From Motiliproteus sp965230735 (lineage in GTDB: Bacteria; Pseudomonadota; Gammaproteobacteria; Pseudomonadales; Balneatricaceae): a DNA stretch of 64,000 nt. The notes below the pieces were generated by a model, which was not told where the DNA came from, did no database searches, and saw nothing but the letters and a program-made list of their open reading frames with translations. Shown in pieces: positions 46,379-55,184 of this stretch (position 1 is the stretch's first letter; the number at the start of each line of letters is the position of its first letter). The position numbers and the translations under genes were made by a program. The DNA lies in contig NZ_OZ246016.1 in NCBI RefSeq assembly GCF_965230735.1, positions 558,001 through 622,000 of the forward strand, read 5' to 3'.

Positions 46379-47242
46379 ATGAATCAATTACGTCCCATGG
46401 CGGTTTTCGCCCGCATTGTCGAGACCGGTTCGATCACCGCCGCAGCCGATTCTTTACAGCTGTCCAAGTCCGTCGTCAGCCAGCACCTGAAGAGCTTAGA
46501 AACAGAGCTGGGGGTTACGCTGCTCAAGCGCACCACCCGACGTCAAAGCCTGACAGCCACGGGCGAGGCTTTCTATCGACACTGCCGGGAGATTAACCGC
46601 ATCGCCGAACTGGCCTGGCAGCAGGTTCGTGAAGAGCAGGAGGTAGCGAGGGGTAGATTGCGTATCACCGCTCCCCATGCGCTGATGGGAACCCTGGTGG
46701 CGCCGACGGTGGCGAAGCTGGTCAGACAATATCCGCAGCTGCTGCCGGAATTGATCTGCAGTGATGAACAGTTAGATCTGGCCGCCGAAAATATCGATCT
46801 GGCGATCCGGGTGGGGCCCTCTGCGGACAGTCGAATAAAACAGCGCCGTATTGGTCAGTTCCGGGATGTGCTATGCGCCAGTCAGGCACTACTGGACGCT
46901 GGCGCCTTAGAGCAGGCGGCCTATATTGCCAACACCTGGCAGGGTGAGAAGATTCACCACCAGCTGGAAGATGAACAGGGAAACCTGAAACAGTACAGCG
47001 CTCAGGCCCGCTGTCGGGCCGACTCCTTCGACACCTGCCTGGCCCTGATAGAGTCGGGAGCCGGGATCGGACTGGTCCCGGACTTCAAACTACGCGAGCT
47101 TCAGCCACGGCTGTCCGAGGTTTTTCCCGGCTACCGGATGCCGCTAAACCCGGTCTATGCGCTGCACACCTTCGAACGGCAGTTACCGCTAGGGGTGCAG
47201 CTGTGCATCGACGAGATTGCACGACGATTCAACCCGAGCTGA
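46379..47242 (+). CDS. LysR-family transcriptional regulator
   Basis: The 287-residue protein has an N-terminal winged helix-turn-helix (VFARIVETGSITAAADSL, KSVVSQHLKSLETELG; about 8-60) and a LysR substrate-binding domain. I chose the ATG at 46379 (MNQLRPMAVFARI), since the frame from 46322 would begin with TTG and add unrelated residues. It reads away from the SnoaL-like gene and probably controls that gene or itself. The effector is unknown. Confidence 0.9.
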   Translation: MNQLRPMAVFARIVETGSITAAADSLQLSKSVVSQHLKSLETELGVTLLKRTTRRQSLTATGEAFYRHCREINRIAELAWQQVREEQEVARGRLRITAPHALMGTLVAPTVAKLVRQYPQLLPELICSDEQLDLAAENIDLAIRVGPSADSRIKQRRIGQFRDVLCASQALLDAGALEQAAYIANTWQGEKIHHQLEDEQGNLKQYSAQARCRADSFDTCLALIESGAGIGLVPDFKLRELQPRLSEVFPGYRMPLNPVYALHTFERQLPLGVQLCIDEIARRFNPS

Positions 47243-47285
47243 ATCAGGTCTCCCCTGAATCAGCATCAAGTAACAGTGCAGAGAC

Positions 47286-48557
47286 TCAGCGCGAGTAGAC
47301 CCGCTCACCCGCCAGCAGCGTGTGGCTGACCTGACCCTGAAGTTGCTGCCCCCAGAACGGCGTATTGGTTGCGATCGAGGCATTGCTCAGCTCATCCAGC
47401 TGCCAAGACTGCTCGGGATCAAAGATACAGATATCCGCCGGAGCACCGACACCCAACTGACCCTGCTCAAGACCCAGAATCCGGGCCGGCTCCGAGCTCA
47501 ACAACGCAATCATCTCCGACAGCGACAGCAGATCCTGCTCGACCAGTTTCAACCCCAGTGGCAGCAGGGTTTGCAAGCCGATCATGCCGGGCTCGGTAAC
47601 ACTGAACGGCGCCGCCTTGGCCGAGGCTTCGTGGGGCTGGTGATCGGAGCACAGCGCACTGATGCCGCCGCGAACCAACGCGGCCCGCAGCCCGGCCCGC
47701 TCAGCTTCGGAGCGCAGCGGCGGCGACAGGTGAAAGCGACCATCAAAGCCTTCCAGGGCACCGTCGTCCAGCAGCAGCTGGTGCACTGCCAGATCACAGC
47801 TCACCGCCTGCCCCCGCTCACGAGCCTCTTCGATCATCTTGACTGAACGCTCGCAGGAGAGTTGGCCGAAATGGAGCCGCGCTCCGGCCTGCTCGGCCAG
47901 CAACAGGTAGCGGGAAACTTCCAGTGTTTCGGCAACCGCCGGAATCCCCTCTAAGCCAAGTCGCATCGCCATTGCCCCGTCGTGGGCGCAGCCGCTGCTC
48001 AGCGAAGGCTCCTGCGGTCGAACCAACACCAGCAGATCATGGGTGGCAGCGTATTCCAGGCATCGCAGCAGGGTCTGGGCGCTGGCGACACCGGCACCGA
48101 CATTGCTGAAGCCAACACAGCCGGCGGCCTTCAGCGCCATCATATTGGCCAGTTGCTCCCCCTCAAGCCCCTTGGTCAGGGCGCCCAGCGGCAGCACCCG
48201 GACCAATCCGGCCTCGGCGGCGCGATCTTGAATCAGTCGTGCCACCGCCGGGGTATCCAGTACCGGCTGGGTCTGGGGCGGGCAACACAGGGTCGTCACC
48301 CCGCCAGCAGCGGCCGCGGCACTTTCGCTGGCAATCGTGCCTTTCTGGGTCTGACCCGGCTCACGCAGAAACGCCTGCAGGTCGACCAGCCCGGGGCAAA
48401 CCACCTGGCCGGTGGCATCGATGGTCTGCTCGGCCACAAATCCTTCCGGCGCCTCACCGACGGCCAACACCTTGCCCTGCTGCAGGTAGAGATCTCGCGG
48501 GGCGTCGATACCATTGGCCGGATCGATCAGGCGGCCGCCCTGAATTACTGTGTTCAT
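47286..48557 (-). CDS. pyrC': Non-catalytic dihydroorotase homologue (PyrC')
   Basis: The 423-residue protein has the dihydroorotase fold but the metal-binding HxH of real enzymes is replaced: the segment reads PGLVDLQAFLREPG, with Gln and Phe where the two His would be. In Pseudomonas this protein is a structural partner of PyrB. It overlaps the pyrB stop (ATGA), so the two are coupled. A working PyrC should be encoded elsewhere in the genome. Confidence 0.92.
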   Translation of the reverse strand: MNTVIQGGRLIDPANGIDAPRDLYLQQGKVLAVGEAPEGFVAEQTIDATGQVVCPGLVDLQAFLREPGQTQKGTIASESAAAAAGGVTTLCCPPQTQPVLDTPAVARLIQDRAAEAGLVRVLPLGALTKGLEGEQLANMMALKAAGCVGFSNVGAGVASAQTLLRCLEYAATHDLLVLVRPQEPSLSSGCAHDGAMAMRLGLEGIPAVAETLEVSRYLLLAEQAGARLHFGQLSCERSVKMIEEARERGQAVSCDLAVHQLLLDDGALEGFDGRFHLSPPLRSEAERAGLRAALVRGGISALCSDHQPHEASAKAAPFSVTEPGMIGLQTLLPLGLKLVEQDLLSLSEMIALLSSEPARILGLEQGQLGVGAPADICIFDPEQSWQLDELSNASIATNTPFWGQQLQGQVSHTLLAGERVYSR

Positions 48558-49579
48558 CGGTTTCCTTCGTCTGCTTGTGCCTGATTGTTTTCCTGGACCT
48601 GCTTTTGAGCCTGCTGGCCGCTGACCGCCATCGACATCACTGCCATCCGGGTCGCGACTCCGTAGCCGACCTGTTTCAGGATCAGTGACTGGGCACCGTC
48701 GGCCACCTCGGACTCGATCTCAACTCCACGGTTGATCGGTCCCGGATGCATCACGATGGCACCGGGATTGGCCTGTGCCAGCCGCTCACGGCTGAGGCCA
48801 TAGAGCTTGTAAAACTCGCCCTGGGACGGCAGAAAGGCGCTCTGCATCCGCTCCAGCTGCAAGCGCAGCATGATCACCACATCCACATCCTTGAGGCCTT
48901 CCCCCAAGTCGCTGTAGACCTTGACTCCGAGGCTATCCACATCGGTCGGCAGCAGGGTTTTCGGCGCGATCAGACGCACCTCGTCGGCACCGAGGGTATT
49001 GAGCGCATGGATCTGCGAGCGAGCCACCCGAGAGTGCAGAATATCGCCGACGATGGCGACTTTTAGCGGCTCGAAGGCACCCTTATGCCGGCGAATGGTC
49101 AGCATATCCAGCATCGCCTGGGTCGGGTGTGCATGACGGCCGTCGCCGGCGTTGATGATCGCCACGTTCGGCGTCACATGCTGGGCGATAAAGTGGGCCG
49201 CACCACTGTTGGGGTGCCGCACCACGAACATGTCCGAATGCATCGCCTCCAGGTTCCATAAGGTGTCACGCAGGGTTTCACCCTTGGAGGTGGCCGAGGT
49301 GGCGATATCGAGGTTGAGCACATCGGCCGACAATCGTTTGGCCGCCAGCTCAAAGGTACTGCGGGTCCGGGTGCTGTTCTCGAAGAACAGGTTGATCACC
49401 GTCTTGCCGCGTAGCAGCGGGACCTTTTTGACCGACTGGGCTCCCATATCGACGAACGAATCGGCGGTATTGAGAATATCGGTCAGCAGCTCGCAGCTAA
49501 GGCCCTCGGTGGTAAGAAAATGTCGCAGCTGGCCCTGTTCATTCAGTTGCAGCTGCAGGCTATCGGTAACGGGATTCAT
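48554..49579 (-). CDS. pyrB: Aspartate carbamoyltransferase catalytic subunit
   Basis: PyrB joins carbamoyl phosphate and aspartate, the committed step of pyrimidine synthesis. The protein of about 341 residues has the carbamoyl-phosphate site ENSTRTRSTFE, HPNSGAAHF, DGRHAHPTQAMLD and a late LHPGP-like VMHPGPINRG. The ATG at 49579 is preferred to the TTG at 49588. The order pyrR-pyrB-pyrC' is that of Pseudomonas, where PyrR controls the operon. Confidence 0.94.
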   Translation of the reverse strand: MNPVTDSLQLQLNEQGQLRHFLTTEGLSCELLTDILNTADSFVDMGAQSVKKVPLLRGKTVINLFFENSTRTRSTFELAAKRLSADVLNLDIATSATSKGETLRDTLWNLEAMHSDMFVVRHPNSGAAHFIAQHVTPNVAIINAGDGRHAHPTQAMLDMLTIRRHKGAFEPLKVAIVGDILHSRVARSQIHALNTLGADEVRLIAPKTLLPTDVDSLGVKVYSDLGEGLKDVDVVIMLRLQLERMQSAFLPSQGEFYKLYGLSRERLAQANPGAIVMHPGPINRGVEIESEVADGAQSLILKQVGYGVATRMAVMSMAVSGQQAQKQVQENNQAQADEGNR

Positions 49580-49612
49580 CGAGAGCAAATTCCAATCAGG
49601 TTGAATAAGGGC

Positions 49613-50134
49613 CTAGTGACTCTGCCAGGCTTGGCGTTGGAGCAGCTGCAGGCTCAGCGGTTCCGGTCCGGACAGCTTGATCTGCTGACCCGGTTCCAGC
49701 TTGAAGGTCTTGCCGACGATATCGGCTTGAATCGGTAGTTCCTGGGCCTGTAGATCCAGCAGTGTCATCAACGTGACCGAAGCCGGTCGACCGTAGTCGA
49801 ACAGCTCATTGAGCGCCGCCCGTACGGTGCGACCGCTCATCAGTACATCGTCGATCAGCACGATATCGCGCTCCTCGGTGGCAAACGGCAACGCCGACGG
49901 CTGCACCTTCGGGTTCAGTCCGATACGGGTGAAATCGTCGCGGTAAAAACTGATATCCAACACCCCCACTGGATCCTGCAGCCCCAGGTGCTGCTGCACC
50001 CGTTCGGCCAGCCAGACGCCGCCGGTACGGATACCCACCAACATCGGGTTCTCGATACCACGCTGTTGCAACAGGCCTTTGAGCTGCTCGGTCATCTGCG
50101 CGAGTAGCTGCTCCACATCTATACGTTCAGGCAT
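49613..50134 (-). CDS. pyrR: Bifunctional pyr regulator/uracil phosphoribosyltransferase PyrR
   Basis: The 173-residue protein has the phosphoribosyl-diphosphate loop in IVLIDDVLMSGRTVRAAL and an early GIRTGGVWLA. PyrR proteins regulate pyr genes in response to UMP and can have uracil phosphoribosyltransferase activity. Its ATG overlaps the ruvX stop. I see no clear attenuator between it and pyrB (33-base gap). Confidence 0.93.
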   Translation of the reverse strand: MPERIDVEQLLAQMTEQLKGLLQQRGIENPMLVGIRTGGVWLAERVQQHLGLQDPVGVLDISFYRDDFTRIGLNPKVQPSALPFATEERDIVLIDDVLMSGRTVRAALNELFDYGRPASVTLMTLLDLQAQELPIQADIVGKTFKLEPGQQIKLSGPEPLSLQLLQRQAWQSH

Positions 50135-50586
50135 CAGGGGGTTCCTTGCGGTTGGGTCAGTTTATCCAGGCTCGAGCGGTGCTCCGGCTCGCGAAACCAG
50201 CTTTCGAGTATCAGCTGCGCGGCCAGGCCATCCATCGAGTGCTTCTTGAAATCCGCCTCGCCGCCGCCATCCAGATGAATGCCCTTGGCTTCGTGGCTGC
50301 TCAGGCGCTCATCGGTGAGGTAGCTGGGACGGTCAAACCTGGCATGCAGGCGGTTGGCAAACTTGCGGGCGCGATAGGACATCTCGCACAGGGTGCCATC
50401 CATATTGAGCGGTAACCCGACCACGAAGGCTTCCGGTTGCCACTCTTCAAACAGGGCTTCGATCCGGCCCCAGTCAGGAACGCCATCTTTAGCGACAATA
50501 GGTTTCAACGGCGTTGCCGTTGCGGTAATCGCCTGCCCCACGGCCACCCCGAACCGGGTGGTGCCAAAGTCAAATGCCAGTATCAA
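50134..50586 (-). CDS. ruvX: Holliday junction resolvase-like RuvX (YqgF)
   Basis: The 150-residue protein has an RNase H-like fold: DFGTTRFGVAVGQ at the start (catalytic Asp), VVGLPLNMDGTLCEMS and DERLSSHEAK. E. coli YqgF is a nuclease for pre-16S rRNA 5' end maturation and a resolvase homologue. The start codon is TTG (MILAFDFG), unusual but needed to include the first strand. It follows yqgE by 56 bases. Confidence 0.92.
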   Translation of the reverse strand: MILAFDFGTTRFGVAVGQAITATATPLKPIVAKDGVPDWGRIEALFEEWQPEAFVVGLPLNMDGTLCEMSYRARKFANRLHARFDRPSYLTDERLSSHEAKGIHLDGGGEADFKKHSMDGLAAQLILESWFREPEHRSSLDKLTQPQGTP

Positions 50587-50642
50587 AAAGCTGCCCGCTG
50601 TCGATCAAAAGTCGATTGGTTGGCGGCTGGAGCGGGCTTGAA

Positions 50643-51218
50643 TCAAGCGTGTCCGCTTTCGGCAGTCAGCAGGTCCAGATTGACCCCGAGCTTACCGGCA
50701 GCCGCGTCGAGCCGCTGCTGCGACTCGGTGGCGAACAGTATATCCAAATCGGCCGGACAACTTAACCAGCTGTTGTGCAGGATCTCCTGCTCCAGCTGCC
50801 CGGCGCCCCATCCGGCGTAGCCGAGGGTGATCAGATAGTGCTCCGGCCCCCAACCCTCGGCGATCGCCCGCAGAATATCCACCGAAGTGGTCAAATGCAG
50901 CCGCTCGTTAACCGCGTAACTGGAGCTCCATAGATGCTCGGTGGGACTGTGCAGGATAAAGCCCCGCTCAACCTGCACCGGTCCGCCGGCGTAGATCTGC
51001 CGCTGAGCATCGTGCAGCGGTTCAATGGAGATCTCCAGATGCCCCAGAATCTCCTTGAACGACAGGTCCATCGGCCGATTGACGACCAAGCCCATGGCGC
51101 CGTGCTCGTTATGCTCACAGATATAGGTCAACGACTGCTCGAAGAAGCGGTCCTTCAGATGCGGCATTGAGATCAGAAAATGATCGCAAAGACTGCTGTT
51201 GGTTTCGCTAGGGTCCAT
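50643..51218 (-). CDS. YqgE/AlgH family protein
   Basis: The 191-residue protein matches the YqgE/AlgH family with LISMPHLKDRFFEQSLTYIC, GAMGLVVNRPMDLSF and YLITLGYAGWGAGQLEQEI. AlgH influences alginate regulation in Pseudomonas; its mechanism is unclear. The start at 51218 (MDPSETNSSLCDHF) is chosen over 51287. It heads the yqgE-ruvX-pyrR-pyrB-pyrC' run. Confidence 0.92.
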   Translation of the reverse strand: MDPSETNSSLCDHFLISMPHLKDRFFEQSLTYICEHNEHGAMGLVVNRPMDLSFKEILGHLEISIEPLHDAQRQIYAGGPVQVERGFILHSPTEHLWSSSYAVNERLHLTTSVDILRAIAEGWGPEHYLITLGYAGWGAGQLEQEILHNSWLSCPADLDILFATESQQRLDAAAGKLGVNLDLLTAESGHA

Positions 51219-51402
51219 AAAACAAGTATCAACCCAGTCTGCCAAAGACACAAGGCGGACCATCGACCCGACGTCAAAGGCACTCACCGCAGGTCCTGCG
51301 CGACGAAGATCGACGAAGCCGCATAAAAGCCGCGATGGCTACTAGAGTGTCGCCTTCTGCTCGGGTATCCTCAGGGATCTGAGACGGTTATAAGGAATTC
51401 CA

Positions 51403-52308
51403 ATGGCAAAACTCAGAGTACTGGTAGTCGATGATGCAGCCTTTATCCGGGAGATGGTGAAAAAAACCATTCGTACCCGCTTCCCCGATTTTCAGGTGGA
51501 AGATGCCGTCAATGGCCGCAAAGCTCAGCAATTGATGCTCAAAGGCGACTACGACCTGGTGCTCTGTGACTGGGAGATGCCGGAGATGTCCGGTATCGAG
51601 TTGCTCACCTGGGTCCGCCAGGAACGCAAATCCCGCGTCCCTTTTGTGATGGTGACCAGCCGCGGCGACAAGGCCAACGTGGTCGAAGCGATCCAGGCCG
51701 GGGTGACCGACTACATCGGCAAACCGTTCTCCAACGAAGGCCTGCTCAACAAAGTGATCAAGGTGCTCGGCAAGCACCATAATCTTCGCACGGATAGCCG
51801 CAGCAGCGGCGCCGGTCGGGTTGCCGACGGTTCCATTGATGCCCTGACCGGCGGTGCCAAGGCCAAACAGACACCGACACGCCAACCTCAAAAACCAACT
51901 CCCACAGCGGCTCAAGCCAGCCCCAAGGCCGCCCCCCCCAAGATGCCGAAACCGGCCACGGTGCGTGGTAGCGCCCACCTACGCTTTGGCAGCACCATCA
52001 GCGCCTGTGACATCACCGCGCTGAGCCTGAAACAGATCGTACTGCAATGCAAAGTCAGCCAGGGGTTACCGGCCATTCTGGAAAATGTGGTGGTGGATCT
52101 GGAGCAACCCGGCTCGCAGGAGAACAGCGAAGTGGCCCGCCTGAATGCGATCGTGCACACGTTGCAGGCGCAGGATACCAGCCCGGACTGTGAGCTGGTC
52201 AGCGTCACCGTCACCATCGTCGATCAGGATCCGCAGAAGCTGGCCTATATGTCGAAGATGATCGCCCGCGGTACCACCCAGAGCGGCTTTATCCCGGCGG
52301 CCAACTAA
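51403..52308 (+). CDS. Response regulator with N-terminal receiver and PilZ-like C-terminal region
   Basis: The 301-residue protein starts with a CheY-type receiver (1-125): acidic pair VVDDA, phosphoacceptor Asp in CDWEMPEMSG (near 57), Thr in VMVTSRGD and Lys in GKPFSNEG. A Pro/Thr/Gln-rich linker (about 150-190) joins it to a beta-rich domain (about 193-290) with ISACDITALSLKQIVLQC that resembles PilZ in pattern, although the RxxxR motif for cyclic di-GMP is not evident. A ribosome site AAGGAATTCC precedes the ATG. No histidine kinase gene is next to it. It is divergent from yqgE and convergent with tonB. Confidence 0.8.
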   Translation: MAKLRVLVVDDAAFIREMVKKTIRTRFPDFQVEDAVNGRKAQQLMLKGDYDLVLCDWEMPEMSGIELLTWVRQERKSRVPFVMVTSRGDKANVVEAIQAGVTDYIGKPFSNEGLLNKVIKVLGKHHNLRTDSRSSGAGRVADGSIDALTGGAKAKQTPTRQPQKPTPTAAQASPKAAPPKMPKPATVRGSAHLRFGSTISACDITALSLKQIVLQCKVSQGLPAILENVVVDLEQPGSQENSEVARLNAIVHTLQAQDTSPDCELVSVTVTIVDQDPQKLAYMSKMIARGTTQSGFIPAAN

Positions 52309-52320
52309 GCCGCCGCGACC

Positions 52321-53283
52321 TTACTGCCGGATACCGATTCGGGCCCGCTCAAACTTCCAGGTCCGGATAATCTCCACCCGATCCGCATGCTTGCGCAGCT
52401 CCGGGCTGAAACCGTCATAGGGCGCTGCCAACCGGACGATTCGGCGAGCGGAATCATCCAGCACTCGATAGCCCGAACTCTTTAATACCTCGACCCGCTC
52501 CAGGCTGCCATCGGGGCGAATCACCACCAGCAAGCGCAGATGGCCGTAGAGCTTACGCTGCCGCGCCTCTTCGGGGTAATTGAGGTTGCCCACCCGCTCC
52601 ACCTTGGCACGCCAGGCATCCAGATATTGGGCATCGAAGGCTTCGCGGGTCGATGCCGAGGTCAGCCGGCGAATCCGGGGCGAATCGGCCCGTTCCTGAC
52701 GCAGACTGTCGAGCTTGGCTTCGAGACTGGCGATCTCCAGCGACCGGGCCAACAGCGACGAACTGATACCGGTGGCGGCCTCAGCGGTCTGAGGCGGCGG
52801 GGTCACACTGGAGGCCTGTACTTTACGACTGTCTGCACGGGTGCTGAGCTGCTCGGGCTGGGGCGTGTTCAACGAGGGATCCGGTGAGGGCTGAGGCTCA
52901 GGCGTGGGTTGATTGAGGCTTTGCGGTTGCGGAGCCCGGATCAGTTCCAGCGGACTGGGCGCCACCCCGGGGGCAATGGCTTCGCTCTGATTGTGCTGAA
53001 AGGGCGCCACTTCTTTGGTGGTCGGCAACGCTTTCTCCTGCTGCTCACCGCTGCCGATCTGGTTGTGCTGGGCGATAAAGTCCGCCTTATCCGGCGCTTT
53101 CTCACTACGGAACTGGGCCAGGGTCACTTCCAAGGTTTTCGCCACTGGTGCCGGTTGCTCGTCCTCAAAGCCGACCCCAAGTACGATCAAAGCATGAACC
53201 GCCACCGCGACAAACAGGGTGAAGCCCAACCGATCATTGGGTCCGACCCTAGGTCTGTTCGATACCGGTGTGCTCTGACTCAT
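52321..53283 (-). CDS. TonB-family energy transducer
   Basis: The 320-residue protein has one N-terminal membrane helix (LGFTLFVAVAVHALIVLGVGF, about 18-38), a long Pro/Gln/Ser-rich periplasmic spacer (about 85-165) and a TonB C-terminal domain (about 225-318) with YPEEARQRKLYGHLRL. It couples the proton gradient to outer-membrane receptors. No exbB or exbD gene is adjacent. The gshB stop precedes its start by 21 bases, as in Pseudomonas. Confidence 0.88.
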   Translation of the reverse strand: MSQSTPVSNRPRVGPNDRLGFTLFVAVAVHALIVLGVGFEDEQPAPVAKTLEVTLAQFRSEKAPDKADFIAQHNQIGSGEQQEKALPTTKEVAPFQHNQSEAIAPGVAPSPLELIRAPQPQSLNQPTPEPQPSPDPSLNTPQPEQLSTRADSRKVQASSVTPPPQTAEAATGISSSLLARSLEIASLEAKLDSLRQERADSPRIRRLTSASTREAFDAQYLDAWRAKVERVGNLNYPEEARQRKLYGHLRLLVVIRPDGSLERVEVLKSSGYRVLDDSARRIVRLAAPYDGFSPELRKHADRVEIIRTWKFERARIGIRQ

Positions 53284-53304
53284 CGCTCTCCCAACCGACC
53301 CGGC

Positions 53305-54261
53305 TTATCCGACCGAATCCAGTCGATCGGCGATGGCATCCATCAGCTGCCCGGCGATATCCAGGCCGAACTGATCGTTCAACTCGCGAATACAGGTCGG
53401 GCTGGTGACATTAATCTCGGTCAGGTAATCACCGATCACATCCAGACCGACGAACAGCAGCCCCAGCTCCTGGATCACCGGCTTAACCTGCTCGCAGATC
53501 CAGCGATCACGATCACTCAGCGGTCGTCCAACCCCGGTACCTCCGGCTGCCAGATTGCCGCGGGTCTCTCCCTGGGACGGAATCCGTGCCAAGGTGTAGT
53601 CGACCGGCTCGCCGTCGATCAGCAGAATCCGCTTGTCGCCATCGCTGATCTCCGGAATAAACCGCTGCGCCATGATCTGCTGACGACCGTGGTCGGTCAG
53701 GGTTTCGAGCACCACATTGAGGTTCGGATCGTCCTCACGAACTCGGAAGATCGAACTGCCACCCATACCGTCCAGCGGTTTGAAAATCACATCCTGATGC
53801 TCGGCATGGAAATCCTTCAGCAACTGCGGATCGCGGCTGACCAGCACCGGCGGGCAGCACTGCGGGAACTGGGTCGCAAACAGCTTTTCGTTACAGTCGC
53901 GCAACCGCTGTGGCGGATTGACCACCATCAGGCCGTCACGCTCGGCCTGCTCCAGCAGATGGGTGCTGTACAGGTACTCGTTGTCGAACGGCGGGTCCTT
54001 GCGCATCAGCACCACATCCAGCTCGGTCAACGGAAGGTTCTGATACTCACCCCGTTCGAACCAGTCGTTGGGATCCCGCTTGACGCTCAACTCGGCCATC
54101 TTGCCCATCGCTACCCCGTCACGCAGATAGAGACCGGACTGCTCCAGATAGTACAGCTGCCAGCCACGATCCTGCGCCGCCCAGAGCATCGCCAGGGTAC
54201 TGTCTTTCTTGTAGGTGATCGCTTCGATCGGGTCCATGACCACGCCGAGTTTCAGGCTCAT
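53305..54261 (-). CDS. gshB: Glutathione synthetase
   Basis: GshB joins gamma-glutamylcysteine and glycine with ATP. The 318-residue ATP-grasp protein begins MSLKLGVVMDPIEAI and shows FKPLDGMGGSSIFRV, AQRFIPEISDGDKRILL and VTSPTCIRELN at the end. It lies between rsmE (183-base gap) and tonB. Confidence 0.96.
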   Translation of the reverse strand: MSLKLGVVMDPIEAITYKKDSTLAMLWAAQDRGWQLYYLEQSGLYLRDGVAMGKMAELSVKRDPNDWFERGEYQNLPLTELDVVLMRKDPPFDNEYLYSTHLLEQAERDGLMVVNPPQRLRDCNEKLFATQFPQCCPPVLVSRDPQLLKDFHAEHQDVIFKPLDGMGGSSIFRVREDDPNLNVVLETLTDHGRQQIMAQRFIPEISDGDKRILLIDGEPVDYTLARIPSQGETRGNLAAGGTGVGRPLSDRDRWICEQVKPVIQELGLLFVGLDVIGDYLTEINVTSPTCIRELNDQFGLDIAGQLMDAIADRLDSVG

Positions 54262-54443
54262 CGATTAGGTTCCTAGGGTCGGTTAACAGGACGTTATCGG
54301 CATAGTACCAGAGCCGGTACAATTGTCAGCCGGGCCTGAGCACAAACGCCAGACTCAGCCGAATCGCCGAGATATCTCTATAGAATGGGGATCGGTCGAG
54401 CAGGTTCAACCCGGCAGCCGCAAACAGCGCCCACCATCAGGCC

Positions 54444-55172
54444 CTAACCCAGGTCACCCCACAGATAATGCAGTAACGTCAGCGCCGCCACCGGGGCAGT
54501 TTCGGTACGCAGCACCCGCGGCCCCAACTGCAGCGACTCGAATCCGGCGGCACGGGCTCGTTCGATCTCGGCCTCTTCGAGCCCCCCTTCCGGACCGATC
54601 AGTAAAGCCACCGAATCGGGGGCCTGCCGCTGTCCCAGCGGCATTTCAGCATCGGGATGTAGCACCAGCTTGAGTGGTGCCTCGGTCTGCGCCACCCAGC
54701 TGTCGAGCGATTGCGGCAAGGAGATCTCGGGGACACGGGTGCGGCCGGACTGCTCGCAGGCACTGATGGCGACCTGCTGCCAGTGCTGACGCCGCTTCTG
54801 TTGTCGGTCGGCGGGCAGTTTGACCTCACAACGCTGACTAAACAGCGGCACGATCCGATCGACACCCAGCTCGGTGGCTTTTTGGATCGCATAGTCCATC
54901 CGCTCACCCCGGGACAGCACCTGGCCCAGCTCGACCTTAAGCGGCGATTCCACCGGACGCTGCAACGCCTCACCGACCCGCACGCTGACCGAACGTTTGC
55001 TCAGTTCCAGCAGCTCGGCCCTATGCTCGTTGCCGTTGCCGTCGAACAGCACCACCGAATCACCGGGGCGCATCCGCAGTGCACGACCCAGATGCTGGGC
55101 CGCACTGTCGTTCAGAGACAACTCAGCCCCTGGAATAAGGGGCTGAGGTTCGTAGACGCGGGGGGATCGCAA
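54444..55172 (-). CDS. rsmE: 16S rRNA m3U1498 methyltransferase
   Basis: RsmE methylates U1498 of 16S rRNA. The 242-residue SPOUT-fold protein starts MRSPRVYEPQPL and shows the knot signature LLIGPEGGLEEAEIERA and LGPRVLRTETAPVAAL. The start codon is TTG, preceded by GGAG at a good distance, and it lies 12 bases past the metK stop, so it is probably in the metK transcript. Confidence 0.95.
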   Translation of the reverse strand: MRSPRVYEPQPLIPGAELSLNDSAAQHLGRALRMRPGDSVVLFDGNGNEHRAELLELSKRSVSVRVGEALQRPVESPLKVELGQVLSRGERMDYAIQKATELGVDRIVPLFSQRCEVKLPADRQQKRRQHWQQVAISACEQSGRTRVPEISLPQSLDSWVAQTEAPLKLVLHPDAEMPLGQRQAPDSVALLIGPEGGLEEAEIERARAAGFESLQLGPRVLRTETAPVAALTLLHYLWGDLG

Positions 55173-55184
55173 CGCGAACTCCGT

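Noticed and set aside
52909..54276. 455-codon plus-strand open frame opposite gshB and part of tonB
   Set aside because: It crosses two well-supported minus-strand genes and has no family-like motif.
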